This document shows positions 42,803 through 43,276 of a stretch of 43,276 nt of DNA, piece after piece. The stretch's first letter is position 1. The number at the start of each line of letters is the position of its first letter. The stretch is from Anaerolineales bacterium. GTDB lineage: Bacteria; Chloroflexota; Anaerolineae; Anaerolineales; RBG-16-64-43. The position numbers and the translations under genes are program-made. The stretch lies in contig JAFGCU010000001.1 in the NCBI GenBank assembly GCA_016932475.1, positions 1 through 43,276 of the forward strand, written 5' to 3'. The notes beneath the pieces are model-generated. The model did not search any database and was not told the origin of the DNA. It worked only from the letters and a program-made list of their open reading frames with translations.

Positions 42803-42841
42803 CTTCCTGCTGCCGAAGCCAGGCAGCTATTTGCAGGATGC

Positions 42842-42878
42842 AAAAAAACCGGCGGCAACTTTTGGGGCTGCCGCCGGT
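42842..42878 (-). terminator. Intrinsic terminator of the TonB-dependent receptor gene
   Basis: ACCGGCGGCA (42848-42857) and TGCCGCCGGT (42869-42878) form a perfect 10-bp stem with an 11-base loop. On the minus strand the stem runs into seven Ts (42848-42842). It lies 30 bases after the receptor stop codon. Confidence 0.88.
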
Positions 42879-42907
42879 AAAGTGGTTGGAAGAGTTCGCG
42901 CTGAGGC

Positions 42908-43276
42908 TTAGAACACAAACTTCAGGGCGAACTGGATCTGGCGCTGGCTCCCCGGCATGGTCGCAGTCAGTCCGGTCGAGGTGCTGTAGCAGGGCCCCTG
43001 GCCCCCGTTGCAGATCGCGCCGCCGGGGTTGTTGTAGGCGGCCGGATCGGAAAGATACTGGTATCGCGGATCCGTCGGAGCGACCGTGCCGGCGGTGCCC
43101 ATCAGGTAAGCTTGCGAGCCGAACCAGAAGTTGGGATGGTTCAGGACATTGAAAAACTCCGCCCGGAACTGCATGTTGAGCTTCTCGGTCAGGGTGGTGT
43201 CCTTCACGATTGAGAAGTCTATGTTGAAGTAATTGGGATTTTTGAGCGAGTTGCGGCCGGAATTGCCGAGCGTGCC
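42908..43276 (-). CDS. TonB-dependent receptor, C-terminal fragment (cut by window edge)
   Basis: The frame is open to the window edge and reads in from GTLGNSGRNSLKNPNYFNID, so the first listed start codon (GTG at 43207) is internal. Landmarks are LNMQFRAEFFNVLNHPNFWF and a last strand IQFALKFVF ending in Phe, the signal for outer-membrane insertion. This end is typical of the large carboxypeptidase-like-domain receptors abundant in Acidobacteriota. The plug and most of the barrel lie beyond the window, so the transported substrate cannot be inferred. A strong terminator follows 30 bases after the stop. Confidence 0.88.
   Translation of the reverse strand, partial: GTLGNSGRNSLKNPNYFNIDFSIVKDTTLTEKLNMQFRAEFFNVLNHPNFWFGSQAYLMGTAGTVAPTDPRYQYLSDPAAYNNPGGAICNGGQGPCYSTSTGLTATMPGSQRQIQFALKFVF

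Noticed and set aside
1-43276. rRNA, tRNA genes, transposases or integrases
   Set aside because: I looked for the usual signatures and found none I could support.

Overview
The window looks like a chromosomal segment of a GC-rich, Gram-negative (diderm) bacterium. The C-terminal piece of a TonB-dependent receptor at the right edge has the FRAEFFNVLNHPNF signature common in Acidobacteriota. The Tat-exported reductive dehalogenase, the Agl/Glt-like envelope genes and the c-di-GMP-I riboswitch are compatible with Acidobacteriota or a deltaproteobacterial-type lineage. The assignment is an inference; no rRNA or tRNA gene is present to settle it.

Left edge (1-1330): a higBA toxin-antitoxin pair on the minus strand, with higA cut by the window edge, and a Tat-exported cupin-like protein on the plus strand.

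Main block (1330-26777, all minus strand, about 25 kb, transcribed right to left). Eleven genes are packed mostly with overlapping or nearly touching ends. In order they are: a single-pass membrane/coiled-coil protein, a TPR protein, a 1018-residue TPR lipoprotein, a small TPR lipoprotein, a short secreted protein, an ExbB/TolQ-type motor protein, two ExbD/TolR-type proteins, a TonB-like transducer of the AgmX/PglI type, a giant 3482-residue DUF11-repeat surface protein, and a 1530-residue outer-membrane beta-barrel protein with two OmpA-like domains. The set resembles the Agl motor and Glt trans-envelope complex of Myxococcus, here joined to a giant surface protein. A cyclic-di-GMP-I riboswitch sits directly before the giant gene. 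One of the two ExbD proteins has Asn where the proton-carrying Asp is expected. A 121-base inverted-repeat element separates the TPR genes from the motor genes.

Middle (27157-31942, minus strand): a pentapeptide-repeat protein, an XRE-type regulator fused to a periplasmic-binding-protein-like domain, a 58-residue membrane-protein fragment, and a TVP38/DedA-type membrane protein paired with a mercuric-reductase-like flavoprotein.

Dehalogenation region (32148-36964): rdhA-rdhB, a TetR regulator, and a DsrE-like secreted protein followed by a Tat-exported Fe-S protein of the epoxyqueuosine-reductase/dehalogenase type. The same 22-base palindrome lies between -35 and -10 boxes in front of rdhA and again in the tetR/dsrE intergenic region, so the TetR protein probably controls both units.

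Right part (37011-43276): a secreted SGNH esterase, a large FG-GAP/VCBS lipoprotein of visibly lower GC content, a family 9 glycosyltransferase, an intrinsic terminator, and the end of the TonB-dependent receptor gene.
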